From NCBI GenBank assembly GCA_937858655.1, contig CALLZE010000057.1, positions 1 through 40,200 on the forward strand: 40,200 nt of DNA, read 5' to 3'. The DNA comes from an uncultured Coriobacteriales bacterium (lineage in GTDB: Bacteria; Actinomycetota; Coriobacteriia; WRKU01; JAENWW01). Made by a program: the position numbers and the translations under genes. Numbering within the stretch: position 1 is the first letter of the stretch; every line of letters begins with the position of its first letter. Below, piece by piece: positions 25,362 through 31,769 of this stretch. The notes beneath the pieces are model-generated. The model was not told the origin of the DNA and did not search any database. It saw nothing but the letters and a program-made list of their open reading frames with translations.

Positions 25362-25449
25362 AGACGCCCCTAAAAAGTACCAGCCGCGTTAAGTACCTTA
25401 ATCATACCGTAGCCAGCCTATTTTCGAACACGAATGCACGAAATGTCAC

Positions 25450-25484
25450 AAAAAAAGAACCCGTAAGCATAAGCAAACGGGTTC
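25450..25484 (-). terminator. Intrinsic terminator
   Basis: GAACCCGT at 25457-25464 and ACGGGTTC at 25477-25484 form a perfect 8-base stem with a 12-base loop, followed on the minus strand by seven T (A at 25450-25456). It lies 180 bases past the rubrerythrin stop, too far to be its immediate terminator, which fits a separate short transcript ending here. Confidence 0.88.
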
Positions 25485-25560
25485 AATAATTTTTGGGTGG
25501 GGGCGCCGCTAATTAGAGGGGGGAGGTATCAACGGACGCCCCATAAACAGAATAACATGA
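25450..25560 (-). ncRNA. Candidate small RNA with a C-rich loop
   Basis: On the minus strand a 9-pair stem (25533-25542 with 25500-25508, one bulged A) carries a 24-base loop containing ACCTCCCCCCTC, followed 15 bases later by the terminator stem. The loop resembles the anti-Shine-Dalgarno end of 16S RNA, as in C-rich small RNAs of Gram-positives that block ribosome sites. The 5' end is only a guess; a TGTTATTC element near 25551-25558 might be part of a -10. It could also be just the 3' untranslated region of the rubrerythrin mRNA. Confidence 0.35.
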
Positions 25561-25613
25561 TTTCAAAATTCCGAGAGATAATTGTACGGCAGCCGAACAC
25601 TCTTTCGCAATAT

Positions 25614-25646
25614 CTCCACAATATTTTTTTACCCAATTTTGTGGAG
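25614..25646 (-). repeat. Hairpin just downstream of rubrerythrin
   Basis: CTCCACAA at 25614-25621 and TTGTGGAG at 25639-25646 are a perfect 8-base inverted repeat with a 17-base A+T-rich loop, starting 20 bases past the rubrerythrin stop. No T run follows on the minus strand, so it is more likely an mRNA-stabilising fold than a terminator. Confidence 0.55.
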
Positions 25647-25665
25647 CGAAAACTTAAGCTCGGAA

Positions 25666-26169
25666 CTAGTTCTCAAGCTCCTCAAGAGCCTTCAGATAAC
25701 CCTCTTTGTGCTCGTTCTCAAACTTGCCCACCATGCGGAAATAATGAGCAATATCGTCAAGACCTTCGCTCTCCGCAATTTTGGCGAAATCATCGTACAT
25801 AATATCGTGCTCATATGCTTCGCCCTCAGCAGCGGCCTTCAAATTTGCCTTGGTATCACCGAAACCTCCCGCGTAGACAAGGTGAGAAAGCGCGTGAGCG
25901 GTTTCCTCAGCAAGTGGACGCGCAAACGCGTCGATTACTGACTGTGACATGCCCTCAAGGCGCGCAATGTTCTGAAAGAGCGAGTAGCGACGATTCGCCT
26001 GAGACTCTCCCGCAAAAGCAGCTAACAAGTTCTCAAGAGTCTGCGTGCCTTTCAAATCAGGTGCCTCATACTCGACAAATGCGATTTTTGCAGCGCCGCA
26101 CATGGGGCACTCTTCGGGCGCTTCACCTACGTGAAGATAACCACATACTTTGCAACGATACAGTTTCAT
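25666..26169 (-). CDS. Reverse rubrerythrin (rubredoxin domain first)
   Basis: A cytosolic peroxidase that reduces hydrogen peroxide in anaerobes. The 167 residues begin with a rubredoxin domain, Cys6, Cys9, Cys21, Cys24, followed by the four-helix diiron domain with Glu55 in AGESQANRRY, Glu88/Glu89 and His92 in LAEETAHALSH, Glu117/Glu120/His121, and Glu151/His154 in FENEHKE. In classical rubrerythrin the rubredoxin part is C-terminal, so this is the reverse type known from clostridia. GGAGGAGA lies before the ATG. It follows perR and a rubredoxin gene in one operon, in line with peroxide-induced expression. Confidence 0.95.
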   Translation of the reverse strand: MKLYRCKVCGYLHVGEAPEECPMCGAAKIAFVEYEAPDLKGTQTLENLLAAFAGESQANRRYSLFQNIARLEGMSQSVIDAFARPLAEETAHALSHLVYAGGFGDTKANLKAAAEGEAYEHDIMYDDFAKIAESEGLDDIAHYFRMVGKFENEHKEGYLKALEELEN

Positions 26170-26192
26170 TCTGTCTCCTCCAGTTTTTATTA

Positions 26193-26306
26193 CTACTCAG
26201 TTACTTCTTCAAACGCGTCGGCGCCAGCGCCGCAGATTGGGCACACCTCAGGAGGAGTGTCTCCCTCATGAACATAACCACATACGGTGCAAACAAACTT
26301 TTTCAT
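26193..26306 (-). CDS. Minimal rubredoxin-like protein, 37 residues
   Basis: A very short gene between perR and rubrerythrin. The translation starts MKKFVCTVCGYVHEGD and has CxxC at 6-9 and CPIC at 22-25, a rubredoxin-type iron site, ending EEVTE. It closely mirrors the first 25 residues of the reverse rubrerythrin downstream, suggesting duplication of that domain. AAGGAG lies five to six bases before ATG 26306 and overlaps the perR stop (TAAGGAG). The stop TAG is followed at once by TAA. Likely an electron donor to the rubrerythrin; shorter than the usual 52-residue rubredoxin. Confidence 0.9.
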   Translation of the reverse strand: MKKFVCTVCGYVHEGDTPPEVCPICGAGADAFEEVTE

Positions 26307-26316
26307 CTTTTTCTCC

Positions 26317-26748
26317 TTACTGACAGGTCCGACACTTCCCAACAAATTCTACGTGCATACTTTCAATTTCAACGGCCAAGGCTTTCTCAACCTTTGCAAT
26401 GCCGTCTTTATACCCATCTGAGATTTCAAAGTCTACGATGCGCCCACATTTCTTGCAGTGCACATGACCATGAAAGTTAGTATGAGGATCAAAATGAGCT
26501 GCCTCATTACCATTTCCCCTGCCCTCAAGCCGCTTTACAAGACCAAGATCAACCAATTCATTCAGCGTCTTATAGATTGTTGAAAGCGATACGCCTTGCA
26601 TCTTTGCCATAACCCGCCGGGCGATTTCGTCAGCTGTTGGATGCGAAATATCACCAACGAGTTCGTCGACCACCGCAAGCCGCTGGGGAGTAGCTTTCAT
26701 GTTATGCGCGCGATACGTTTCTCGCGCGATTTCGCGACTCATCATCAT
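26317..26748 (-). CDS. perR: Peroxide-responsive Fur-family repressor (PerR-like)
   Basis: Metal-dependent repressor that senses peroxide by oxidation of histidines. Counting from MSREIA (ATG 26742), the residues match the Bacillus PerR metal site: His34, Asp85, His91, His93 and Asp104, plus structural zinc cysteines 96, 99, 137 and 140. Asp104, where ferric uptake regulators have Glu, favours PerR over Fur. Three ATGs in a row (26748, 26745, 26742) follow AAGGAA; the exact one is unclear. It heads an operon with a rubredoxin and a reverse rubrerythrin, as expected for a peroxide regulon, and is probably autoregulated through the dyad upstream. Confidence 0.9.
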   Translation of the reverse strand: MMMSREIARETYRAHNMKATPQRLAVVDELVGDISHPTADEIARRVMAKMQGVSLSTIYKTLNELVDLGLVKRLEGRGNGNEAAHFDPHTNFHGHVHCKKCGRIVDFEISDGYKDGIAKVEKALAVEIESMHVEFVGKCRTCQ

Positions 26749-26771
26749 TCTTCCTTTTTCAAAATGCTTCT

Positions 26772-26818
26772 TAATTAGGAACAATTATGAATATACTCTG
26801 ACAAATGTTACCTGTCAA
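26772..26818 (-). promoter_or_regulatory. perR operon promoter and likely operator
   Basis: A near-consensus promoter on the minus strand: -35 TTGACA (26813-26818), 17-base spacer, -10 TATATT (26790-26795). Just downstream is a dyad TAATT-N6-AATTA at 26772-26787, comparable in A+T content and symmetry to Per boxes. A second dyad, TGACA-N9-TGTCA, spans the -35 and spacer. Binding by the PerR product would block initiation. Confidence 0.8.
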
Positions 26819-26841
26819 GTGATAATTACATTTTTTAGGAA

Positions 26842-27948
26842 TTATTTGGAATTTTCTTTAAGGCGCTTTTTCATATTTTTTGAATAACTGCGCGACTTAC
26901 CCTCTCCACGCGCCCACGATTGCTCTTTCGTCGACTTATCAAGCTCCGCGAGCTCTGCCATAAAGGCTTGGTAGCGCGCGAGACGTTCGGGATTGATGGA
27001 TGGATTGTCCACAACGTTGCAGCCAGGCTCCCCTTTGTGAGTGCAATCCGCGAACTTGCACTCTAACGCCGCCTGCGCAATCTCGGGGAATGCTCGATCG
27101 AGCCCTTTATACGCACGCCATGGCGCGAGAGCGCGCATGCCCGGAGTATCAATGAGAATGCCACCCCCTGGCATTTCAACCATTGAGCGTGCCACGGTGG
27201 TATGGCGACCTTTATCATCACCTTCGCGCACCTCGCCCGTTTCCTGTGCGTATTCACCTACGAGCCGATTGGTGAGCGTCGATTTCCCCACACCAGATGC
27301 GCCAATCATGGCCGCGGTAACGCCCTCATACAAAAATGATTTAATTCTATCGACACCGCGCTCAGTCACTGCACTCTCAACTATAACTTCGGCGCCAGCG
27401 CCAAGCGATTGGGCGAGACTGCGCTGTTCTTCGATAAAAGCGTCGTCATCGATAAGGTCAGCCTTAGCCAGCACAATGATAGGTTGCGCGCCACTTTCAT
27501 ATGCGATAACCAACTCGCGCTCAAGGCGTCCCACGTTGAGACCGCCTCCCGTAAGCGCGTGCAAAATCAGAACAATATCCACATTGGCGATAATAACCTG
27601 CTCGTTTGCGACATCCGCAGGGTCTTTACGCACAAAAGCGCTTGTTCGCGGCAAAATCCGCTCGATCACGGGCATTTCATGCGCTTCGGGATGAGTGAGC
27701 ACTACCCAGTCGCCTATGGCCACGCGTGCCTGCGCGTCAGTTTTTGCCGCTTTTATTAAGTGATTTGCTGACTGCACGCGGCATGTCTCAAGGGCACTCG
27801 TTGCGAGGGGAAGCCCTCGGTCAAGACGCACGATGCGCGCGAGATAAGCTCCCTCGATGCTACGCGCCGCTTCATCAAACGAAGCCTGCACGACATCGTT
27901 GAGCCCAAGACGATTAAAATGATATGTGTTGTCTGTGGTTTCGGTCAT
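26842..27948 (-). CDS. rsgA: Ribosome small-subunit-dependent GTPase A
   Basis: Circularly permuted GTPase that helps mature the 30S subunit. The 368 residues have an OB-fold N-domain to about 110, G4 at 161-164 (AKAD instead of the usual NKxD/TKxD), P-loop GASGVGKST at 216-224, DTPG at 267-270, and the zinc site Cys297, Cys302, His304, Cys310. The N-terminal YHFNRLGLND is typical and fixes the start at ATG 27948. No ribosome site precedes it; -10-like TATGAT/TATAGT sits close by, so the mRNA may be leaderless. It is divergent from the flavoredoxin gene. The highly basic C-terminus (KNMKKRLKE) may bind rRNA. Confidence 0.95.
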   Translation of the reverse strand: MTETTDNTYHFNRLGLNDVVQASFDEAARSIEGAYLARIVRLDRGLPLATSALETCRVQSANHLIKAAKTDAQARVAIGDWVVLTHPEAHEMPVIERILPRTSAFVRKDPADVANEQVIIANVDIVLILHALTGGGLNVGRLERELVIAYESGAQPIIVLAKADLIDDDAFIEEQRSLAQSLGAGAEVIVESAVTERGVDRIKSFLYEGVTAAMIGASGVGKSTLTNRLVGEYAQETGEVREGDDKGRHTTVARSMVEMPGGGILIDTPGMRALAPWRAYKGLDRAFPEIAQAALECKFADCTHKGEPGCNVVDNPSINPERLARYQAFMAELAELDKSTKEQSWARGEGKSRSYSKNMKKRLKENSK

Positions 27949-27961
27949 ACGGTTATCATAC

Positions 27962-27967
27962 TATAAT
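27962..27967 (+). promoter_or_regulatory. Possible -10 element of the flavoredoxin gene
   Basis: TATAAT lies 20 bases before the ATG of the flavin reductase-like gene, with a weak -35 upstream. The complementary strand offers -10-like hexamers for rsgA in the same 20 bases, so the two promoters probably overlap and may compete. Confidence 0.4.
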
Positions 27968-27986
27968 GAACAAAAAGGAGGATGCC

Positions 27987-28583
27987 ATGACATCTACTAA
28001 ACGTTCGTTGGGACCACTCGAAAGGCTGTTTCCTATGCCGTGTGTCCTCATCGCAAGTGGATCGCTCGATAACCCCGGAATACTTGCTGCGGCCTGGATC
28101 AATGTGGTTGCCTCTACACCCCCAACGCTCGTCGTGGGGCTACGCGAAACACGCAATACCCTCGCCAATATCGAACAGACGGGCTGCTTTTCGGTTAATA
28201 TCCCCAGCACTTCTCTCGTTGAAGAAGTCGACTTCCTTGGTATGGCATCGGGCAATTCGGGCCTCAATAAGTTACAGGCCGCGCAACTTTCTACCAGCGC
28301 GGGCCAGCAAACGGGCACGCCCCTCATTAACGAATGTCTCTATAACCTCGAGTGCGTTGTGAGTGAAACACAAGTGGTCGGCTCATACCACGTAATCACC
28401 GCGGAGATCGTCGAAACCTATGCCGACGAATCGATTTTGATTGACGAAGAGAGCACCGTTGTAAGCATGGAGGCCCTCGATCCGCTCATCTACATTGCGG
28501 GAAACCGTGAATATCGCGCGCTTGGCTCAAAGGTGGCCGACGCCTACGACATTGGCAAATCGCTCATCCAGCGCCATAAATAG
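27987..28583 (+). CDS. Flavin reductase-like / flavoredoxin family protein
   Basis: A 198-residue FMN-binding split-barrel protein. The N-terminus reads RLFPMPCVLIASGSLDNPGILAAAWINVVASTPPTLVVGLRETRNTLANIEQTGCFSVNIPS, the pattern of flavoredoxins, and EVDFLG follows. The C-terminus has ALDPLIYIAGNREYRALGSKVADAY. Start at ATG 27987, five bases after AAGGAGG; the open frame extends 21 codons upstream without such a site. In anaerobes such proteins pass electrons or reduce flavin; the partner is not adjacent. Its 3' end overlaps the converging glycosylase gene by 40 bases. Confidence 0.9.
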   Translation: MTSTKRSLGPLERLFPMPCVLIASGSLDNPGILAAAWINVVASTPPTLVVGLRETRNTLANIEQTGCFSVNIPSTSLVEEVDFLGMASGNSGLNKLQAAQLSTSAGQQTGTPLINECLYNLECVVSETQVVGSYHVITAEIVETYADESILIDEESTVVSMEALDPLIYIAGNREYRALGSKVADAYDIGKSLIQRHK

Positions 28584-29197
28584 AGCGCGGCACACGAGCG
28601 ATACGGTGCCCACTGTTCCGAAACTAATTCAATAAGCTCTTTTGGAGCGTTTGACTCAAACCCTTTGAGGCGGCACACGCTGCGCCGCAAACCTCCGTCA
28701 TCGAGCGCGAACACATCAGGGCGCTCAAGCGCAAAAATCAAAAACATTTCCGCTGTCCAACGGCCAATGCCTTTTACACACACAAGTTTTTCGATGATTG
28801 CTTCATCATCAAGTCGGGCAAGCTGTTCAAAATCGAGCGTACCATCCAGCGTTTTGGTAGCCAAATCATGAAGATACGAAGCCTTACGCGCCGAGAACCC
28901 GCACGCGCGCAGTTCTTCTTCATCCAGCAGAGAAAGCGTTTCTGCCGAAACTTCACCCTCGCATCGCTGAACCAACCGACCCCATATAGCTTTTGCAGCA
29001 TGGATTGAAATCTGCTGATCGCAAATCGCGCGGGCCAGAGAAATGAACCCATCAGCTTCGATATCAAGACGCACCTCGCCCACCGCGTCGATGATAGCCG
29101 CCATATCTTCGTCCTGCTCACACAAGTAAAGACTTGCCTCACTTTGAGGCGTAAAGATTATCGTTCGCTGAGGTATGTCATACGTGGGTCGCACCAT
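28544..29197 (-). CDS. AlkA-like DNA glycosylase (HhH-GPD superfamily)
   Basis: Probably removes alkylated bases such as 3-methyladenine. The 217-residue protein has AICDQQISIHAAKAIWGRLV, LDDEELRACGFSARKASYLHDLA, the helix-hairpin-helix KLVCVKGIGRWTAEMFLIFAL and the GPD region with catalytic Asp in VFALDDGGLRRSV. Cysteines for an iron-sulfur cluster are absent, which fits AlkA rather than MutY/Nth. I start at ATG 29197; the frame is open 30 codons further but the added part is not family-like. No ribosome site is visible; TACTAT ten bases upstream hints at a leaderless message. Tail-to-tail overlap with the flavoredoxin gene. Confidence 0.88.
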   Translation of the reverse strand: MVRPTYDIPQRTIIFTPQSEASLYLCEQDEDMAAIIDAVGEVRLDIEADGFISLARAICDQQISIHAAKAIWGRLVQRCEGEVSAETLSLLDEEELRACGFSARKASYLHDLATKTLDGTLDFEQLARLDDEAIIEKLVCVKGIGRWTAEMFLIFALERPDVFALDDGGLRRSVCRLKGFESNAPKELIELVSEQWAPYRSCAALYLWRWMSDLPMS

Positions 29198-29235
29198 AAT
29201 ACTGCGATAGTAGCATAGTGAGCGCGCGTGGAAAA

Positions 29236-30627
29236 TTACTCGTGCGGTTCCTCTGTATTTTGATTGAAGAATTTTTTCATGAACCAAGGCTTAAGCGAAA
29301 TGCCGAGCACAAGCAATACTGCTGTCGCAACAAAGACGTACAACAAAATTTTGATTGAGGTCGCTGTGCCACCCACCGAGGCGAGGTATGAGTACACAAG
29401 TGTTGCAGGGAGTTGCCCAAGGCCCGTTGCTAAGAAAAACTCCCCAAAGCCCATCGAAGTCAGGCCCGCGCCGTAGCTGATGATATCGAACGAAACAAAG
29501 GGAAGCAGTCGCGCGATGAGAACAGCCTTATTGCCAAACTTGTCAAAAAATTTATCTGAAATTTCGAGCGCGGAAGAACCGCCTGCAAGTTTTTCCACCA
29601 GCGGTCGGCCAAATAAGCGTGCGAGCCAAAAACAAAGTGCCGCTCCTGCCATGGCCGACGTCCACGAGAGAAGTGCGCCCCAGAGCCAGCCCCAGATCAT
29701 TCCGTTTGCAAAGGTAATAACGAATGCGGGGAGCGGGGCGGCAACCGACTGCAAAACCATCAAAAAGAAGCTTACGATAGGACCAATTAACCCAAAGCCG
29801 CGCAAATATGTGGCCACGCCCGCAGGGTTGCCAAGCGTTACATTGATTCCGGCATCAACCCAGTCTTTTACACTAGGCACCGCAAAATAAATCGCGCCCA
29901 GAATAATAACCAAGCCGCTCACAATAACAAGCATCCGCTTACGTTCGGGCGTGAGAACAGTACTTGAGTAAGTATCACGTTTTAAATACAGTGTGCCCGC
30001 GAGTAATGCACAGCCCGCAAGCGTCATAATCCACCATAGAAGCGGTGAGTTGCCCGCCGTGACCAAAATGAGCATGGTGCTTGCAAGCGCGCTCCCCGCA
30101 AGTATGTGCGATAGCGACGAGGCCGTTGCCCCGAACCCGTATGCAACAAGACCCTGCGGCACAGCCGGTATAAGACGCAGGCCAAAACCGATTAAAATGC
30201 TCGCCTTGGTCGGTTCGGATGAAAGATGCTTTTTGCGACGCCAGCGCAATACATGCTGGCCAATAAGGAGGTACACCAGTCCTGTTGCGCTAAGCATGCC
30301 CGCCATAAGACCTAACCACACAAGCGCTGTGCCCCATGCCGCGCCAAACATATTTTGGGCAGCCGTGAGCAAACCCCCGAGGGGAAGCGTTGGCACCAAC
30401 ACCACGCACAAGGCCATGGGCAGCACAGCCAAGGGTGAGCGCTGCGCTTTCAAATTAATAAACAATGTGGCCGACTGAGCGCTATCAGTTTTCAAAATGC
30501 TCAGCGCCCCTGAGACAGTCTTGTTTACACTAGGCACAAACAAAACTCCCAGCGCGCAGAGAATAAGTACCACAACAACTGTTGCGGTACTTATTACAGC
30601 AAATCTATGAGAAGTCTTGAGACTCAT
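29236..30627 (-). CDS. Membrane protein with two VTT (TVP38/DedA-like) domains
   Basis: A 463-residue protein with many hydrophobic helices. The second half, about 283-415, is a clear VTT domain: VLQSVAAPLPAFVITFANGMIWG, FWLARLFGRPLVEKL, and VLIARLLPFVSFDIISYGAGLTSMGFGEFFLATGLGQLP. Residues 65-180 look like a weaker copy with LVPTLPLGGLLTAAQNMFG and FGLRLIPAVPQGLVAYGFGAT. DedA-like proteins have been linked to lipid scrambling and small-molecule transport. ATG 30627 overlaps nothing but lies one base after the rhodanese stop (TAA-A-ATG). Sulfur-related context suggests a transport role, an inference only. The frame is open 31 codons upstream into the rhodanese gene. Confidence 0.85.
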   Translation of the reverse strand: MSLKTSHRFAVISTATVVVVLILCALGVLFVPSVNKTVSGALSILKTDSAQSATLFINLKAQRSPLAVLPMALCVVLVPTLPLGGLLTAAQNMFGAAWGTALVWLGLMAGMLSATGLVYLLIGQHVLRWRRKKHLSSEPTKASILIGFGLRLIPAVPQGLVAYGFGATASSLSHILAGSALASTMLILVTAGNSPLLWWIMTLAGCALLAGTLYLKRDTYSSTVLTPERKRMLVIVSGLVIILGAIYFAVPSVKDWVDAGINVTLGNPAGVATYLRGFGLIGPIVSFFLMVLQSVAAPLPAFVITFANGMIWGWLWGALLSWTSAMAGAALCFWLARLFGRPLVEKLAGGSSALEISDKFFDKFGNKAVLIARLLPFVSFDIISYGAGLTSMGFGEFFLATGLGQLPATLVYSYLASVGGTATSIKILLYVFVATAVLLVLGISLKPWFMKKFFNQNTEEPHE

Positions 30628-30628
30628 T

Positions 30629-31585
30629 TTATTTTTCGAGCTTGAGCGCTGCGTCGCCAGCCCACGCGTAGTACGAAGCGTCATAGTTTTTCGCTTCTTT
30701 GTAACCAAGCCAACGGGCAACCATCGTCGCGTAGCCTGAACGAATGCCCTTGGTGCAGTAGTTTACGAACTCAACATCCTTTTGGGCGCCGGCATTGGCA
30801 AACATTGTGTCAAGTTCGGCCGCGTCTTTAAGTGTGCCATCCTCTTTAAAGAATGTAGGGAACTCAACATTTTTAGCTCCAGGAAGATGCCCGCCGCGCT
30901 TCTCTCCAAAGTCAGTCGCGCCATCATATTCCTTTTTGTTACGCACGTCGATGATGAGCAATTTGCCCAAATTCTGATTGATATAGTCGGTCGTAACGTT
31001 GAGGCCAGCATCGAGCTGATCTGAAACCTCGACCGTGGTAACAGCAACCTTCGTCGCTTCTTTGGTCACTGTGTTTCCAGCAGCTGCATAGTAGGGATAA
31101 CCGCCGTCGAGCAAGCGTGTATCAGTGATTCCTACAGAAGCAAGTGACCACATAACGCGACCGTCTTCTCCCCAACCGGTAGGGTCGGCATAAAGGACAA
31201 TCGTCTTTGACGTGTCAACGCCAGCGGCGCCAAGCACTTTAGCCATTTCGGCTGGCTGGAGAAGCGTCGCCCAGTCGGGATCGCCCGCTACTCCCTTTGC
31301 CGCTGAGGTCAGAGGCTGCCAAGGTAAATTGATTGCTCCTGGAATGTGACCCGCAGCATAAGCCTTCGCGTCACGACAGTCGATAACAAAATAGTTGTCT
31401 GGATTTGCGGCTAGTTCATCCGCCGTAACAAGCAAATCAGCACGATTTGGCTGGCTCGCCGTTGTTGTCTGCTCTTGGGCTGGCGCCTTAGTATCTTGAG
31501 TTTTTGCGCCACAGCCCGTAAGCGCGAAAACTAAAGCAAAGCTTACGACCAGTCCTCCGAGAATTCGTATAGTGTGCTTTTTCAT
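30629..31585 (-). CDS. Rhodanese-type sulfurtransferase, exported lipoprotein with two domains
   Basis: A 318-residue protein with a lipoprotein signal (LTGC, Cys25). Two rhodanese domains follow: at about 55-165, with YFVIDCRDAKAYAAGHIPGAINLPW but Asp134 (LYADPTGWGEDGR) where a catalytic Cys would be, so inactive; and at about 195-315, with LLIIDVRNKKEYDGATDFG, the HLPGAKNVEFP segment and Cys277 in VNYCTKGIRSGYATMV as the sulfur-accepting residue. This is the layout of two-domain thiosulfate sulfurtransferases. GAGAAGGACG precedes the ATG. It is co-transcribed with the tandem VTT protein behind a good promoter, implying sulfur handling at the cell surface. Confidence 0.92.
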   Translation of the reverse strand: MKKHTIRILGGLVVSFALVFALTGCGAKTQDTKAPAQEQTTTASQPNRADLLVTADELAANPDNYFVIDCRDAKAYAAGHIPGAINLPWQPLTSAAKGVAGDPDWATLLQPAEMAKVLGAAGVDTSKTIVLYADPTGWGEDGRVMWSLASVGITDTRLLDGGYPYYAAAGNTVTKEATKVAVTTVEVSDQLDAGLNVTTDYINQNLGKLLIIDVRNKKEYDGATDFGEKRGGHLPGAKNVEFPTFFKEDGTLKDAAELDTMFANAGAQKDVEFVNYCTKGIRSGYATMVARWLGYKEAKNYDASYYAWAGDAALKLEK

Positions 31586-31620
31586 AACGTCCTTCTCCCT
31601 CTCGATACCTGAACACGCCC

Positions 31621-31649
31621 ATTGTAGGAAACATCATTTAATAATACAA
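31621..31649 (-). promoter_or_regulatory. Promoter of the rhodanese-VTT operon
   Basis: On the minus strand, -35 TTGTAT (31644-31649), 17-base spacer and -10 TACAAT (31621-31626), placing initiation near 31613, about 30 bases before the ATG. The DNA further upstream is very A+T-rich and could act as an UP element. Confidence 0.65.
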
Positions 31650-31769
31650 GTTTATTTTATGTATAAATAATTTTGATATTTAAGGCGTGAAAGGTCGCAA
31701 ATATTTGAACTTTATGCAAAGAATGTGCAGCAGCCTGTCCGAGAAGTGAAGGGGTGATACCATAGAGGC

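Larger units (their letters stand above)
25362..25665. other. Gene-free stretch between the ABC ATPase and rubrerythrin
   Basis: A 304-base gap with no convincing protein gene. From right to left on the minus strand it holds a hairpin just after rubrerythrin (25614-25646), a G+C-rich stem with a C-rich loop (25500-25542), a terminator (25450-25484), and then about 90 bases that should hold the ABC promoter, where I see no clear -35/-10 pair. Confidence 0.7.

Noticed and set aside
25500-25542. tmRNA, 6S or SRP RNA in the structured stretch near 25.5 kb
   Set aside because: None of the conserved cores (such as the GGAAGC tetraloop region of SRP RNA or a tRNA-like CCA end) is present.
25497-25941. 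Plus-strand open frames running through the gene-free stretch and rubrerythrin
   Set aside because: They run antisense to a clear rubrerythrin gene and lack any start signal or recognisable domain.
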